This document shows positions 53,704-64,000 of a stretch of DNA of 64,000 nucleotides, piece after piece. Every line of letters begins with the position of its first letter. Position 1 is the first letter of the stretch. The DNA is from Coniochaeta sp. PMI_546 (lineage: Eukaryota; Ascomycota; Sordariomycetes; Coniochaetales; Coniochaetaceae): assembly GCA_021432605.1 (NCBI GenBank), contig MU271159.1, positions 496,001 through 560,000 of the forward strand, written 5' to 3'. A program made the translations under genes and the position numbers. Below the pieces are notes generated by a model, which saw nothing but the letters and a program-made list of their open reading frames with translations, had not been told where the DNA came from and ran no database searches.

Positions 53704-56700
53704 TCACTCGGTCTGTTTCCGTCGGCCCCGGAGAGGGGCATTATTATCCATCTGCCGCGACTCGGCAGTCAGACCTAGACCCTTCTTCCTGTCCTTGAGG
53801 ACATTCCGCTCGACGTCCTTGCTATCTTTCGCCTCTCTTCCGGCAGACTGCTCGAACCTATCTTGATTCTGTTCGAGCCTGTCCTTTGCGGACTCTCTCT
53901 CCGCCTGCCACTCTCGATTGCGATGCCACTCCCCGTCATCTCGCCCCTCCTTGAATGGAGCCCGCGAACCTGCAACGACCTCAGGCGAGACGGTCCTGCC
54001 CTTGCGCATGAACCCACTGAGTAACTTGCGTGCGTGCTTTCCGTTCTTCAGACCTCTCACTGTCGAGGCGGGGCTGCCGCCCAGGTGCCATTCGCTGCTA
54101 CTAGACGCGTGCCGCGTCCCACCCGAGTCCTTACCCCCGAACCTGCCGGCATCCCGATACGCGGCGGCTGAGAAGCCGGTGCCATCCACGTCACTGCCTG
54201 ACGACCCTGGCGGGCGTATGGTCGAACCTGAAACGCCGGCGAGTTCATGGTCCGTCCACACAGCGGTGGAGCTGCCGTACGATGATGCTGGTGCCACGTC
54301 TAGGAGGCTGGAACGATCAAAGACATCGGTCAGTTCGCTGAGTCGGTCGGCCTCCGCAGCCGCAAGATTGCTAGAGGTATGGTTTGCGATGGCGATCTCG
54401 TCCCCACCAGCGGCGGCCGCCAGTCGTATTAGTCGAAGGTTCTCAACAAGGACATGGCGCTCATTTGCATGGCGTTGGATGGCTGTGCAGAGAGAATGGA
54501 AGTCGAGTAAGTCGCCATCGAAAACGCGTGTTGACGATCCAGCAGCCGCTACCGCGTCGGATGCCGGCGAGGATGAGGAGGGGTTGGCATCAGTCCACAG
54601 CTTTACGAGCGTGGCGAAGTTGCGAGCGTGATCGATCAGGTATGGGAGTGACGGGAACCCTTCCCTTGACAGTGGTGGTAAGCGGCCGAGAATGGTGATC
54701 GGGGTCGAGTAGCTAGCGGGGACCGTGACGGTGTTGCGCTCCATTGGGATACCACAGACTTCGTCGATAAAGTCCTTCAAACCCTGTCGCTGTGTGTTGA
54801 TGAAGTGGTTCATTGGCTGCGTCCACGTTTCTTTTTTACCAATAGTTGACAGGTTGGCAAGGGCCTGCAGACACTTCGCAATAAGAGTAAAAGTTCTTTG
54901 TGCTCTGGGCCGCGGATGGTCCCTGAGAAGACCAAAAAGTTTCGGGTTAAGGATAGCGGGACAGATGAATCGCAGGAAGAGGAAGCCCGAGACAGACGTA
55001 TAGGTGACGGTCCGTAGAAAGTCGCCATAGCGGTCTTCGGCAACAGCGCGAATATACTTCAGAATGTGGCGCAGGTCCTGGGGAATGCGGTTGGCCGAGG
55101 GTGCGATACACTCCCAGATCTCTGTTATGAGTCGCATCAATAGGGCCCAGTTCTTGTGGATATCCTGTCCGTGCCCAAGCTTGCTTGGATCGACTTCACA
55201 GTTCACGTTGGCCTCATTGATCTCGTTGATCTTGTCGGAGAGAATTTCTTCGAGGTACTCCTTTCCAAGTCTGCGCATATGGAATTCAAGTGCCTGCGTG
55301 AGAAGCGAGTTGCCCCTGAATAGTAGGTTTGCCTCGCCTGCTAGAGACTTGCCCATGTCGCGAACGATTTGCTCCCGATCACTAGTGGACTCGATTGAGT
55401 CATTCGACCTCAGCCGCCTACTGAAGCGAGGCTTGTTGATGGCCGCTTGGTTTCCAATACCGTCAATCTCATCCTCAACGAGGTTCATGAGCCACTCGGT
55501 AGCATTCCCCGATACCTGGAAGATATTGAGAAAGACCTCGGCAAGTCGTCTGGAATTCCCGTGGACAGCTTCGGAGATCTGGGCCGTCAATCCAGTGCTA
55601 AAGCGGTGGAGTAAGTCGGACAGTGGCTGGTACTCTTTGGAGGACAGGACAATGAGCTCCTCATGTTGAACTTTGATGAGCATAGTGCCGATCGACTGCT
55701 GCCTGTCATCATAGATAGGATGCCACTGTTCGTGATCCATTCCTCGGTCCATCTGATGTAACGGAATATCCACACTTCCGCACGGTATCTCGGCAAGACC
55801 CCCCGTCTTTGACGAGCCCATGGAGACTTGGAGTTGGTGGTCGAGGTTCTCCGAGCTGCCATCCACTCGCTTGAGTATCACGGACAAAAACGGAATTGTT
55901 GACGGTAGGTCAATGAATTCGCAATCCTCTCTCCAGAAAGGATTCTTGGTCTGGGTTTTTGTGGTCGTTCTCGCACGAACCTCTCCGTCGACGATGACCT
56001 CGGCCAAATAGTTCCCCACGAGCCCAGCTTGGTTGGGTTTCGTATGACGGTCATATGAACCGGGTTCAGGGGCCACTGTGCCGTGTCGAAGCTTGGCCTC
56101 TGTAATCCGCACCGCTATTGTCGTTTCCATCCTGAAGTGGTTGGCGGTTGGTTCCACGCTATAATCAGTCACCTCGAACACCTCCCCGGCTTCTATGGAT
56201 TTCAACTCAAAGATGCCTGGCACGGTGAAAGCTCTGAGGAGGACGAACCAAACCTCGAACAAGACTCTGGAATCAAGGGCAACGTAAACTGGCCGCAAGA
56301 TAGATAAGCGCCTGGATGTCGACGAGTAGATAGGGAAGATGCCAATGCAGAATTCCTTGTCGAGAACCGACTTATCGAGCTGCTGGATTGCGCATCTGGC
56401 AAGTTGCGAGAGTTCGATGACAGATAGAACTGTGACGTCGTTCTCGGTCATGAGTTTGAACTCTCCATTGTCTTGCAAAATACAAGAAACCCGCTTCCAC
56501 TCCGCCTGTGAGGACTGGAAATCCCGGGTAGATGACCGTTTGATGAGCGCTTGAGGACAAGTCGCATTGCCCTTGTCCCACAGCATTAGCTTGCCGACCT
56601 TGATGATAGTAGCGTCTTTTGGTCCCGAAGAGGACGGTCTTCGCTTGATTTCTGCCCGTCCTGAACCCTGTGCAGTGCCTCGTCCATTTGATGGCTTAAC

Positions 56701-57888
56701 ACTCACTGGTCGAAGTTGTTGCCAGCATAAAAGTGCCGCCAGCCATAAGACATAGTCTTCGGCTATAAGTGGTCGAAGAAGTATTTCGATCCCTTGCTCA
56801 ATACTGACAATCTCAAGACATTGGGCGTCACTACCGCCTCTGTTCACGGGAAAGATCCGGCAACCCCGGAGATCCGGAACTATAGGCATATGGAATGGTC
56901 CTATATCCCCGGAATCGAACATCAGACTCCCTTTCTCTTCGTCGACATAGCACATGCCGCAGTGCCAGGGACCAGTGCTCTCTTTCCGGTATTCAACATC
57001 GCCTTTCATTCGTCCGCAAAGAGTCTTCATGAGCAAAAGTACCCTATTTGCGTCACTTGTGGGTATTGGCACAGGTAGCGAGTCGACAGATGGAAGCGGT
57101 GACACTAAGGGAGAAGTAGGACGTGATGAGACCCGTTTGACGAGCCTGCTCCTCGATGAGGTCTTCTTTTCCTTCGATGTCGTCGATGTCTGGAAGTCAA
57201 AAACGCGATGTTGGAACACCGGAGAGGCTCCCATTGACTCAAAAGGAGGTTGTGCTATAGCCCCTCTCAGGTCTTCATTTGTGGTCAACGAATGTGAACC
57301 GGACGAGGAGAAAGAGCCAACTCTGTGCCTACTATCAGCTGCAGGGGAGAGTTGCTGACGGAGAGTTCCATCCAAGGTGTACGTTCGTGGCCTAGATGAT
57401 GCTGGCTTCGGCGGAGGGCTCGATGAAGAACTGTCGACCGAGCTACCAACGGTATCGCTGAAAACAACACCTTGACGCCTAACAGTCGAGAGACCATCAC
57501 CAGGTGCAGGAAGCTGGCCGGTCCTCGTCGCTGTGATGGACCTTGGCGAGCTTTGGGGGGACCGGAGACCCGAGGCACGGGATGGTTGGGAAAGGGTGCT
57601 AGCGTCTGCGCCCGACACAACGTGTTTATCTTCAGCCGGCTCATCAGGTGTCACAGCCCGTATGTTGTCCTGCGGAAGTACATCATGTCGGGGGCTGCCG
57701 TGGATATTGCGGATGGGGCTCATTTCCCTCGGTCTCCGGGGCGGCAGTTCCGGGGCGGTCATGGGGGCTGGTTGTTGAGTCCTCTCAGGAAGGCGAGGAG
57801 GAAGGGTGGCATCATGTCCCACAAGAGGGAACGTCCTCCCCTCCATTTCCGGAGGAAGTAAGCTGGTCAATCCGATGTTAGGCCACAT
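53704..57888 (-). CDS. BUD2: Ras/Rsr1 GTPase-activating protein with PH and C2 domains
   Basis: It speeds GTP hydrolysis by a Ras-family GTPase and so controls polarity or morphogenesis. It is a single exon of 1394 residues. The N-terminal ~280 residues are Pro/Ser-rich and disordered. A PH-like domain spans ~283-395 (VLLLMKTLCGRMKGDVEYRK...YVLWLAALLCWQQLRP). A C2-like domain lies at ~585-690 (NYLAEVIVDGEVRARTTTKT, NPFWREDCEFIDLP). The RasGAP domain is at ~850-1070, with the Arg-finger loop LFRGNSLLTQALEFHM and the hallmark FLFLRFICPAILNPKLFGL. A charged tail follows. C2 plus RasGAP without other domains is the Bud2/Cla2 layout; in rice-blast fungus the related Smo1 controls spore shape. Bud2 equivalence is inferred from architecture. 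An upstream exon beyond 57888 cannot be excluded. Confidence 0.9.
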   Translation of the reverse strand: MWPNIGLTSLLPPEMEGRTFPLVGHDATLPPRLPERTQQPAPMTAPELPPRRPREMSPIRNIHGSPRHDVLPQDNIRAVTPDEPAEDKHVVSGADASTLSQPSRASGLRSPQSSPRSITATRTGQLPAPGDGLSTVRRQGVVFSDTVGSSVDSSSSSPPPKPASSRPRTYTLDGTLRQQLSPAADSRHRVGSFSSSGSHSLTTNEDLRGAIAQPPFESMGASPVFQHRVFDFQTSTTSKEKKTSSRSRLVKRVSSRPTSPLVSPLPSVDSLPVPIPTSDANRVLLLMKTLCGRMKGDVEYRKESTGPWHCGMCYVDEEKGSLMFDSGDIGPFHMPIVPDLRGCRIFPVNRGGSDAQCLEIVSIEQGIEILLRPLIAEDYVLWLAALLCWQQLRPVSVKPSNGRGTAQGSGRAEIKRRPSSSGPKDATIIKVGKLMLWDKGNATCPQALIKRSSTRDFQSSQAEWKRVSCILQDNGEFKLMTENDVTVLSVIELSQLARCAIQQLDKSVLDKEFCIGIFPIYSSTSRRLSILRPVYVALDSRVLFEVWFVLLRAFTVPGIFELKSIEAGEVFEVTDYSVEPTANHFRMETTIAVRITEAKLRHGTVAPEPGSYDRHTKPNQAGLVGNYLAEVIVDGEVRARTTTKTQTKNPFWREDCEFIDLPSTIPFLSVILKRVDGSSENLDHQLQVSMGSSKTGGLAEIPCGSVDIPLHQMDRGMDHEQWHPIYDDRQQSIGTMLIKVQHEELIVLSSKEYQPLSDLLHRFSTGLTAQISEAVHGNSRRLAEVFLNIFQVSGNATEWLMNLVEDEIDGIGNQAAINKPRFSRRLRSNDSIESTSDREQIVRDMGKSLAGEANLLFRGNSLLTQALEFHMRRLGKEYLEEILSDKINEINEANVNCEVDPSKLGHGQDIHKNWALLMRLITEIWECIAPSANRIPQDLRHILKYIRAVAEDRYGDFLRTVTYTSVSGFLFLRFICPAILNPKLFGLLRDHPRPRAQRTFTLIAKCLQALANLSTIGKKETWTQPMNHFINTQRQGLKDFIDEVCGIPMERNTVTVPASYSTPITILGRLPPLSREGFPSLPYLIDHARNFATLVKLWTDANPSSSSPASDAVAAAGSSTRVFDGDLLDFHSLCTAIQRHANERHVLVENLRLIRLAAAAGGDEIAIANHTSSNLAAAEADRLSELTDVFDRSSLLDVAPASSYGSSTAVWTDHELAGVSGSTIRPPGSSGSDVDGTGFSAAAYRDAGRFGGKDSGGTRHASSSSEWHLGGSPASTVRGLKNGKHARKLLSGFMRKGRTVSPEVVAGSRAPFKEGRDDGEWHRNREWQAERESAKDRLEQNQDRFEQSAGREAKDSKDVERNVLKDRKKGLGLTAESRQMDNNAPLRGRRKQTE

Positions 57889-58456
57889 ACACGGCGAGTC
57901 AGCATTGAGTCTCCTGAAAGGCGGAGAACCATCGACACGGCCGAACTTATAGTCTGTGGCCCTTCAGATCATAGGGCGTTCTGCTGCCTGCCTTGAACCC
58001 TAACCAGAATGGCCTCGTTCTGGTGCTGGCTCCAGCATTACAATGCCACGGAAACCGCACATGCCCGGGTGCTCAGTTTGATTTAGCCTCCTCTTATCTC
58101 TATATGGTCAGACAAAGCAGTCGAATCGTCTCGATGTAAAGGGGGCAGTCGTGACCTTGTACGCAAGTTCGGATGAAGGTCGAACGAAAAGTCGGACACA
58201 GGTTGGATCTCTATCGTGTCGTTCGTGGCACTAATCGTCCAGTTAGGTGCGAGGTTTTCGTCCAATTGTGACACCAGGGCAAGTACTCGAGCGTTGGCAT
58301 GCTACTCGAACTTAAGTATGCCGAGGGTGTCGAAACAGTTGCATGAGTGACATAAAGATCAGGAAATGCCCTTCATTGAATTTGTAGCAACACCGAATAC
58401 AGTTCGAACTTGGGGCTAAGATATGGTGGGCTCGGCACCGCGGGGGCGCATAAAGG

Positions 58457-58468
58457 TAAGGTACCTTA
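58457..58468. repeat. TAAGGTACCTTA perfect palindrome
   Basis: This is identical to the 12-mer at 48157-48168. It lies about 570 bp upstream of the RasGAP start codon. Confidence 0.6.
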
Positions 58469-59080
58469 GATACGTACAGTGCAACGATCGTCGTACGGAG
58501 TGGATCGCCGACTCCGTGCGAAAAGGTCCTCCGCAGCAGCTAAAATATTTCTGGCCAGCACCACAGGTGCAATGTGACTACAAACCTGGAAGCCGACAAC
58601 CTCTTTTTGGGTATCGTCTTTCGAGGCGGTGTGTTATGTACATCTACACTTATACCAAATGTGAGATGGCGGAAGAGGACGGCGATATCATCTTTGGTCA
58701 GAAGGGAATAAAAAGAAGAGGTGCATTGAGGAAGAGATCCGTGATCTGGTAGGCCTGGTCAAACGCGCCAGCTCCTCACCTTATCTAGCCGGCTTATTAC
58801 TAGCGCTACAGTCTCCAGGCTGAAAAGTCCGACTTCCCCGGTCCGAGTCTCCATTTCCCCAAGGTGGCCCATGGCTGGGGACTTTCATATCAGATATGCG
58901 TCTGTTGGCGCGCAATTGCATGGGCACCCTTGGTGCAGGCCAGTGGAAGTTGTGACGAGCAAACCCCTGTGGTACATATCTCATGTGGTCCTCTCCAGAT
59001 GGTCATGTTTGAAAAAGATATTCTTCCCTGACGTGCAGAGAAAGATCAGACACGACTTGATCAATCTCGATTGAAGCAGC

Positions 59081-59521
59081 CTATACATTGCGAATCACAC
59101 CATTCGACCGTGGCGCGACATGCTCGCCAGTCCAACTCAAGCTGTTTCGAGCTATTAAGGCCTCATTCTCGCGCGACTTATCAAAAAGCAAAGCATCCCA
59201 ATGGTTCAGGACCCCAAAACTGTACACGTTTAGTACACCCGAGCCTGCCTCTAAGCCCTGCTGCGCAATGTGCAAAGCAGTACGGCGTACAAAGTGCGTC
59301 AAAGAAGGATTGCACTTATGAAACCCAGGTTCGGTACAGACCTCGCTGCTTACTCTGATTAGGGTCCTCAGACGACGCATCATTTTTGCTTCATGTCCTA
59401 AGGCGATGGATCCTCTCCGGTCACCGTCTAAGTAAGGAACGACGTTGTCCCCGATTCGGCTTGCACGCGTCTCTCGTCTCGCACACGCCACACTTGCCAT
59501 CATGAGATTTGCGGTAATCAC
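59081..59521 (-). CDS. Doubtful orphan ORF, 146 codons
   Basis: This frame opens MITANLMMASVACARRETRA and has no recognisable domain, membrane segment or convincing composition. It is recorded only because it is the longest open frame in a 2.15-kb interval. Chance is the more likely explanation. Confidence 0.12.
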   Translation of the reverse strand: MITANLMMASVACARRETRASRIGDNVVPYLDGDRRGSIALGHEAKMMRRLRTLIRVSSEVCTEPGFHKCNPSLTHFVRRTALHIAQQGLEAGSGVLNVYSFGVLNHWDALLFDKSRENEALIARNSLSWTGEHVAPRSNGVIRNV

Positions 59522-60040
59522 AACATCAGCCTGTCTGGAGCGAATTAAGGTGATTGACAGGGACTAGCCGTCTGTGCGTGAGATCTGGCTTACCTGCACA
59601 CATGGAGAAATGGTCAGCAGACCATACAGCATTATCCATCCCATATACGTGCCCTAAGCAGGATGTGCTTCATGAGGATGTAGGGGCCTTCGAGCCTTCT
59701 AGCCTCGAGGCTGTGTCTAACCAGATTTGCGAACCGGCCTCTGTACTGCTGTGTGAGAGCCGTCTTGAATGACCGACATTGCCATGGTCGGGCAGATGTA
59801 AACATCAGCCGTAAAGCTTCGCATAGTAAAGGATACTGAGCACTGGCTGATTAATGTGGTCCGAGCGCCCGCTGAAAAGAGCCTCAGCTGGTTGCCCGTC
59901 GGGTAAACTTCGGTCCACTCTAGCGTCTACCCTAGCCCGCACACAATTTTCTGAGGCCAAAACCACCACATATTCTGAACTTCCGCGACCGACGACCACC
60001 ATCGACAACCGACGAGACCATCGCCAGCAACACCGCCAAA

Positions 60041-60834
60041 ATGGTATGTAACAGCCATCTATTCGTTATCAACCCGCAGTGACGCCAGGCTACCTCGAGG
60101 GCGTGGTTTAAAGATGGACATGGGATTTTGGGAGGCAGACGCGACCGACGGCAGTCGACATACTCGATTCTGAACATGTCCTCCCCCCCCAACCCCCCGG
60201 GGCTCAGGGTTTGCCCGCCGATTATATCGATTTCGAAGAAGATGCGTTGCGGTCTATGTTCGAACCCTCCGCTGGCATTAGCAACAGGGCTCAGATGCCA
60301 ACTCTCATAGATGGACTGGCAATATCCTCTGGCTGATGGACAAGTGCTGATCACGGTTTCTCCACGATAGGTCAACATCCCCAAGACCCGCAAGACCTAC
60401 TGCAAGGGCAAGGAGTGCCGGAAGCACACCCAGCACAAGGTCACCCAGTACAAGGCTGGCAAGGTGCGTAATCCGGATGACCGCGATATCACCTCACGAT
60501 GTCCGGATCTCGCTCCGGGCTGTGGACGACTGCTCACTCCTCAATAGGCTTCGCTCTTCGCCCAGGGAAAGAGGCGTTACGACCGCAAGCAGTCCGGTTA
60601 CGGTGGTCAGACCAAACCCGTGTTTCACAAGAAAGCCAAGACCACGAAGAAGGTTGTGTTGAGACTGGAGTGCGTGAGCTGCAAGGCGAAGACCCAGCTA
60701 GCACTGAAGCGATGCAAGCACTTCGAGCTCGGGTATGGCATCCCTCCATTGCCAGACTTATGGACGAGATACTAATCATACATTTGTGTTGTAGTGGTGA
60801 CAAGAAGACCAAGGGTGCGGCTCTGGTATTCTAG
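60041..60834 (+). CDS. RPL42: 60S ribosomal protein eL42 (L44/L42)
   Basis: It is a small protein of the 60S subunit near the tRNA exit site. Splicing joins four exons. The ATG (60041-60043) is alone in coding exon 1, since the next base begins the intron (60044-60370). Exon 2 (60371-60463) reads [20 protein letters not shown]. Exon 3 (60548-60732) holds [20 protein letters not shown] and [20 protein letters not shown]. Exon 4 (60795-60834) ends [12 protein letters not shown]. The protein has 106 residues, exactly the family length, with the zinc-binding cysteines C12, C17 and the CVSC pair. Residue 56 is Pro (GGQTKPVFH), the form associated with cycloheximide sensitivity in yeasts; Gln at this site gives resistance. 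Multiple introns and the lone-ATG exon are common in fungal ribosomal-protein genes. Confidence 0.97.
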
Positions 60835-61193
60835 ATGGGAATTTCTTCTTGTTACGGCATTTCGCGTTTTCGTCACGACTGGAAACTGGGCAAAAGGAGT
60901 ATCAGTTCGGTTGAGACTTGGGCGATAGGGTGAAAATACAAGACCCTGCTTTTTGCCTGGACCTTTGTTTTTTCCGTTGTCCCGTGGGCCAGCCCATGTC
61001 TGGCCGTGCAACTGTTGATGGGACCAAAGTGATGAGACACATGGTTGCTAGGTGACAACTGGCACATGGCACACGTACAACCTCGCTCGAATTTACGATT
61101 TGCGGCCCGTCTCTATGTTCGAGCCCTCTATATTACGATACTTCCATGTATGTGGTCAGCGTCGCTCGCATCTCGGCCATGGTGACACGACAC
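60835..61193. other. Convergent intergenic region
   Basis: These 359 bp lie between the 3' ends of eL42 and the 2H phosphoesterase gene. No gene is recognised. Confidence 0.5.
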
Positions 61194-62531
61194 TCAGAAG
61201 CCTTCTCCCACCATGATGCATCTGCCACCTCCATACCACAGAGGACCATTGCGAGCCTCCAATCCCCTTTCTTGCCCGACGATCCACTCCCCTACAAACT
61301 TGGCATCCTTTTGTTCCCAAACCTGAGTTTCCAGCCATCTGTTGATCTCATCGATCGTCTTGACCCAGTTGCTTCGCATTTCAGGAGTCCGATGGTCCTC
61401 TTGACCAAGATATCTGCCAAGTGTGATGTGCGCACTGGGCACTACATACCTCGAGGTAATGTCGACCCCTGTGAAGCCGGATATGTCGAAGACGTCCCGT
61501 CGCAGATGGTGGTAAGAGTAGAGGTCAGTTTTCGCCACTTCGCTGTTACCAAAACCTGGGTGCGCTATTGCTGCGGGATGCGGTGCAACGGGTGGCGGAG
61601 AGAGCACCTCCTCGCCAGCAGCAGGCAAGAAAGACAGCGCGATGGCTGCGAGGTCGTAAGATAGCATCGGTTTGACAAGCCGTGAGCGGTGTTTGAAGGT
61701 GTAGTTCGTGATGGTAGGTATCGCTGGGCGCATCTGTGACACAAGTGCGTCTATCTCTTCCGGCTTCTTCGAGTGGGTGACTTCTAGTGCAGTCATGTGC
61801 ATCCGCTGCGGCGGCATGAGCCAGAGATCTAAAATACCAGCTTATCAGCGCTCTGAGACAATTTCACTCTTCGCAAGGTGTTCGGTGTTTGAACTGCACA
61901 ACCACAATAATCGTTCGTAATTTCTTCTATCGTGATTCATCCCAAATGGTAATAGCCTCGTGAAATATACGGCGGACTCGCCCGGGCTGGCCCATTCACC
62001 CTTTCGACACCACATCGTAGATACTTACTGGGGGCAGCCTTCTTCAGCAAGGCTTGGAGATGGACAGCTAGCGTCACCACGTGCTCGGGCGGTCGTGCCC
62101 AGAATACCAAGCAATTTCGGGGATCTCGGAAGCCTGGTTCGAGCTCTGGCCGCTCCAAACGGAGAAGGAACGGATCAATGATCAGCTCCTTAAAGTCTCC
62201 AGACAGAAATTGCTCTTTCTGTTGCTCATTTCTCTTGATCCGGTGGGCAGAGTAAAGAGCTTGAATTTCTGCCTAGAGATATACCAGTCTGTCAGAGGGT
62301 ACTGTCTCTTGGCTGAACACGACAAGCACGACACGAGACGACTGTCTTAGTCACGAAACCAGCTACCAGGGGCAGAGACAACGAAGCAAAAGACGTACAG
62401 GATCGTTGTGGCAGGCCCTGATCAGTGCGTCATAAGGATTCTCCCCCGGTTGAATTGTTACCCCTGACAAATCCTCTAGCTTGTTCTTCGCATCTGTGGA
62501 CTGTAAAGTTGAGCTCATGTTGGCGGGCATT
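61194..62531 (-). CDS. 2H phosphoesterase (cyclic phosphodiesterase / RNA ligase-like)
   Basis: There are three exons. Exon 1 starts at the ATG at 62531 (MPANMSSTLQSTDAKNKLED) and ends at ACHNDP. Exon 2 reads AEIQALYSAHRIKRNEQQKE to VVTLAVHLQALLKKAAP. Exon 3 joins as NLWLMPPQRMHMTALEVTHS and runs to a TGA at 61194. Two H-x-T motifs, HMTALE near the start of exon 3 and AHITLGRY near its end, are the catalytic pair of the 2H superfamily, which opens or processes cyclic phosphates or other phosphoesters. The sequence resembles fungal proteins labelled RNA ligase/cyclic nucleotide phosphodiesterase. It is about 340 residues, longer than yeast Cpd1, with extra helical sequence before the first motif. 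Substrate is unknown. No signal peptide or membrane segment is visible, so it is probably cytosolic or nuclear. Confidence 0.85.
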
Positions 62532-64000
62532 ATGACAACGAAGGCGTTCAATGGCGGTCGAAATCAGGTTCAGAAGGGCTGGATATACAGACCGGGACAC
62601 GCAGGTGAGTAATAAACCAAGTTTAGGCAGTGCCTACGTTAGGTGACTATGGTATGCTTTGGGTCATGCGTAGGCCGTCTTCGCGAAGTCTCCCGGTGAC
62701 GGCCATGTTGCGCCTTACCGCTTGTTTCAACTCGGCCAATTGCAACGTCTGCACACTAGCTCAAAGTCAGTAGATCCACCCAGATCTGGCTCCATAGTTG
62801 ACGACGTCTCATCGTTTCACAAAGTTTGGACTTCTTCACGCTACACACATTTTCATACTTCAAATCCAGAAGGCATATACGGTGTCGATCTCGTAGCCAG
62901 TTCTCGTCTCGCTTAGACTACCTACCTACCTACCTTATCTTCTACTCCTTGGCTACGTACAGAGGTCCCACTTTGAAAGGCAGCTCTTTCCAGTGCGCAG
63001 TTGCCCAAGTGACACAGATGCGCACTCACTGTACCTACATGAAGTTGCTCATATTGTTTCCTGTCATCTTCACAATGCACATGTCCTGACCTGTCCCACT
63101 TCTACCTGGGAGTGGAGCACGGATGCTGAGCTGGAAACTACACCGTGGTAGCGCCATAGTGTTCGCACGACACAGCAGATGGCCGCATTCATTCTTCCTC
63201 GTAGGCCTCACGTACATCCAGCTCTGGGGCGGCAAGCACTCCTATGGCGAAGTCGCCGTACCCCTACCTTAGCCATGCAATGTGAGTCCATTCTAGGAGC
63301 TAGCGGGCCGTCACTACATGCCTCGTCACGGTACGCAGGCTCACTGGAGATGCGTGCCCTGCGTGAGTCTATAGTGGCGGTTTCCGCGTGCATCTGCTTT
63401 GTATGAAGTCTGGGGCGCACTCTGTAAGCTTCCGGATCACGCTTGCTCTCACCATAAGCACGCACGAGGCTCAGAGAATCCAATACACAAAGTGTTGCCG
63501 GTTTGCTAAGAGGCCACAAGAGGCTGTAGTTTCCGCCTTCTGCCCCCCAAGATAGAGCCCTCCTCCAGTCTAGGAGTTCACAGCTTTTCGAAATACTTGC
63601 CCTTCGGCATGAACTGTCCCTGGCATCACTATCATATGCGAGGCGACCCATCATGACCCTGTCTGTGCCATTTGTTTCACTCTAGAAGCTAGATCGATCT
63701 CTTGCTTCGGGCATGCAACTACAAAGCCCTAGACAGATGCCTGTAGCACTGCACTGGAACTCAGAGGACATGTCTTGACGACAAAGCTGTGCATTGTCAG
63801 AGAATACGTTGTCCAGAGCCCCCGGACTGTTTGTCGCCACCTTGTAATATGAAGATTTACTGCGAATTAGATGTATCACCAAGCTGTCTAAGACGTGCTC
63901 CGTTTCACCTCCTGCGCTTCACTAGCAGATGACAAAGTGCATCAGCGCAGTGATAGACCACCCCCTATCTCCGAGTTTTGTTCCCTAGCTGCCAACCTGT
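62532..64000. other. Gene-free right end of window
   Basis: The final 1.5 kb contains no recognisable gene. A short CCTA/CTAC repeat (ACTACCTACCTACCTACC) lies near 62918-62936. The frame at 63208-63654 (minus, 148 codons) has no recognisable domain. Confidence 0.45.

Larger units (their letters stand above)
57889..60040. other. Divergent intergenic region, RasGAP / eL42
   Basis: These 2.15 kb separate the RasGAP gene (minus) and eL42 (plus). They contain the palindrome at 58457 and a 146-codon minus frame at 59081-59521 with no recognised domain. The last 100 bp, just before the eL42 ATG, are CA/CG-rich as in ribosomal-protein leaders. Confidence 0.45.

Noticed and set aside
53918-54631. 237-codon plus-strand frame
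   Set aside because: It is antisense to the RasGAP gene.
61095-61120. TTCGAGCCC as a tRNA B-box
   Set aside because: No matching A-box or cloverleaf stems at the right distance; no tRNA could be drawn here or elsewhere in the window.

Overview
The window is nuclear DNA from a filamentous ascomycete (Pezizomycotina, most likely a Sordariomycete). Genes carry one to six short introns (about 45-75 nt, GTRNGT...YAG), sit on both strands and are not in operons. The proteins are typically fungal: Zn(II)2Cys6 regulators, cutinase, a GH71 alpha-glucanase relic, secreted tyrosinase, Are2-type sterol acyltransferase, Swc4, a Bud2-type RasGAP and a Yck-type casein kinase. Species cannot be named from sequence alone. 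Exons were assembled by eye from splice signals and reading-frame continuity, so gene ends are better supported than each internal junction.

Left part (1-17 kb) looks accessory. It opens with a very large coiled-coil protein running off the left edge and a TPR-like hypothetical protein. Next comes a loose group of redox and aromatic-metabolism genes: a secreted tyrosinase, an EthD-like small protein, a thioredoxin-reductase-like flavoprotein with a CxxC pair, and a divergent chorismate synthase. A decayed sugar-transporter-type MFS gene lies among them. A GH71 mutanase pseudogene with its middle deleted, an AT-rich stretch and an intact cutinase follow. The tyrosinase to chorismate synthase block is the best candidate here for an undescribed pathway, although no PKS, NRPS or terpene backbone gene is visible.

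Middle part (17.5-31 kb) is housekeeping: an OST3/OST6 oligosaccharyltransferase subunit and a conserved coiled-coil protein on a shared promoter, a Yck-type casein kinase I with a very long leader region, a p24-family cargo receptor, and Swc4 of SWR1/NuA4, the last two again divergent.

From 30.7 to 39.3 kb there is an 8.6-kb gene-poor region with small palindromes and repeats. It leads to an unusual gene fusing a Zn(II)2Cys6 cluster to a NodL/maltose O-acetyltransferase domain.

Right part (42-62.5 kb) is dense: a Zn(II)2Cys6 transcription factor, AP-3 mu, the sterol O-acyltransferase Are2, cyclophilin-40, a 1394-residue C2/PH RasGAP, ribosomal protein eL42 and a three-exon 2H phosphoesterase. 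The last 1.5 kb holds nothing recognisable. I saw no intact transposon, LTR element, rRNA, tRNA or CRISPR array.
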